Shown here piece after piece: positions 63,965-64,000 of a stretch of 64,000 nt of DNA. The notes below the pieces were generated by a model. The model saw only the letters and a list, made by a program, of their open reading frames with translations. It had not been told where the DNA came from and made no database searches. How positions within the stretch are numbered: position 1 is the first letter of the stretch; each line of letters starts with the position of its first letter. The DNA comes from Agarophyton chilense (taxonomy: Eukaryota > Rhodophyta > Florideophyceae > Gracilariales > Gracilariaceae). The stretch spans positions 2,728,001 to 2,792,000 of the forward strand of contig JARGXX010000088.1 in the NCBI GenBank assembly GCA_030374765.1. Reading direction: 5' to 3'. Position numbers and translations under genes: made by a program.

Positions 63965-64000
63965 ACGAGCCACTGTGTGGAAGGTTAGAGCGGCCAAAGG

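Overview
This is a eukaryotic nuclear window in which a few intron-poor host genes sit among a dense mass of transposable elements. The host genes are single long open frames with no visible introns (1348-2976, 43361-44911, 47149-48768, 57043-57639, 59329-60939, 62597-63964). Together with a GT61-type glycosyltransferase, a Wee1-type kinase and many Ty3/Gypsy and Ty1/Copia elements, this best fits a compact algal genome. A florideophyte red alga (Chondrus-like) is my best guess. That is an inference, and other protists are not excluded.

Layout. The left edge (1-3.4 kb) carries one gene on the minus strand that fuses EF-hands to a glyoxalase/VOC domain. From 3.4 to 24.6 kb almost everything is mobile DNA: a piggyBac-like DNA transposon sitting inside a Copia LTR remnant (3716-7274), a chromodomain-bearing Gypsy relic (Gypsy-A, about 7.3-15.9 kb), a minus-strand Copia relic (Copia-B, about 15.95-21.0 kb), and a PIF/Harbinger relic with a convergent Myb-like frame (22.5-24.5 kb). 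From 24946 to 40589 lies a Copia element (Copia-C) with matching 230-bp LTRs and an ACAGT target duplication. It is split by a 10.7-kb chromodomain Gypsy (Gypsy-B, 29152-39870). A Tc1/mariner relic follows at 41.4-42.3 kb.

The right third holds most host genes: a secreted malectin-like/adhesin-like protein (43361-44911), a Wee1-like kinase (47149-48768), a tRNA with a glycine-type body but a GCU anticodon (49566-49636), a secreted cysteine-repeat protein (57043-57639), a GT61 glycosyltransferase (59329-60939) and a multi-pass membrane protein running to the window edge. A young, whole-looking Gypsy element (Gypsy-C, 49697-56601, target duplication GACCG, almost identical 1146-bp LTRs) begins about 60 bp past the tRNA.

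How the parts relate. The host genes are not an operon and share no obvious pathway. Three encode or process secreted or surface material (malectin-like protein, cysteine-repeat protein, GT61 enzyme). The strongest unusual signals are the opposite-strand genes placed between pol and the 3' LTR in both chromodomain Gypsy elements, the glycine-bodied tRNA with a serine anticodon next to a fresh insertion, the CTAG target site of the piggyBac-like element (checked against an unoccupied paralogue in the same window), the start codons of gag inside LTRs, the EF-hand/VOC fusion, and a hairpin-containing repeat at both ends of the window. Retroelements are described as fossils only.
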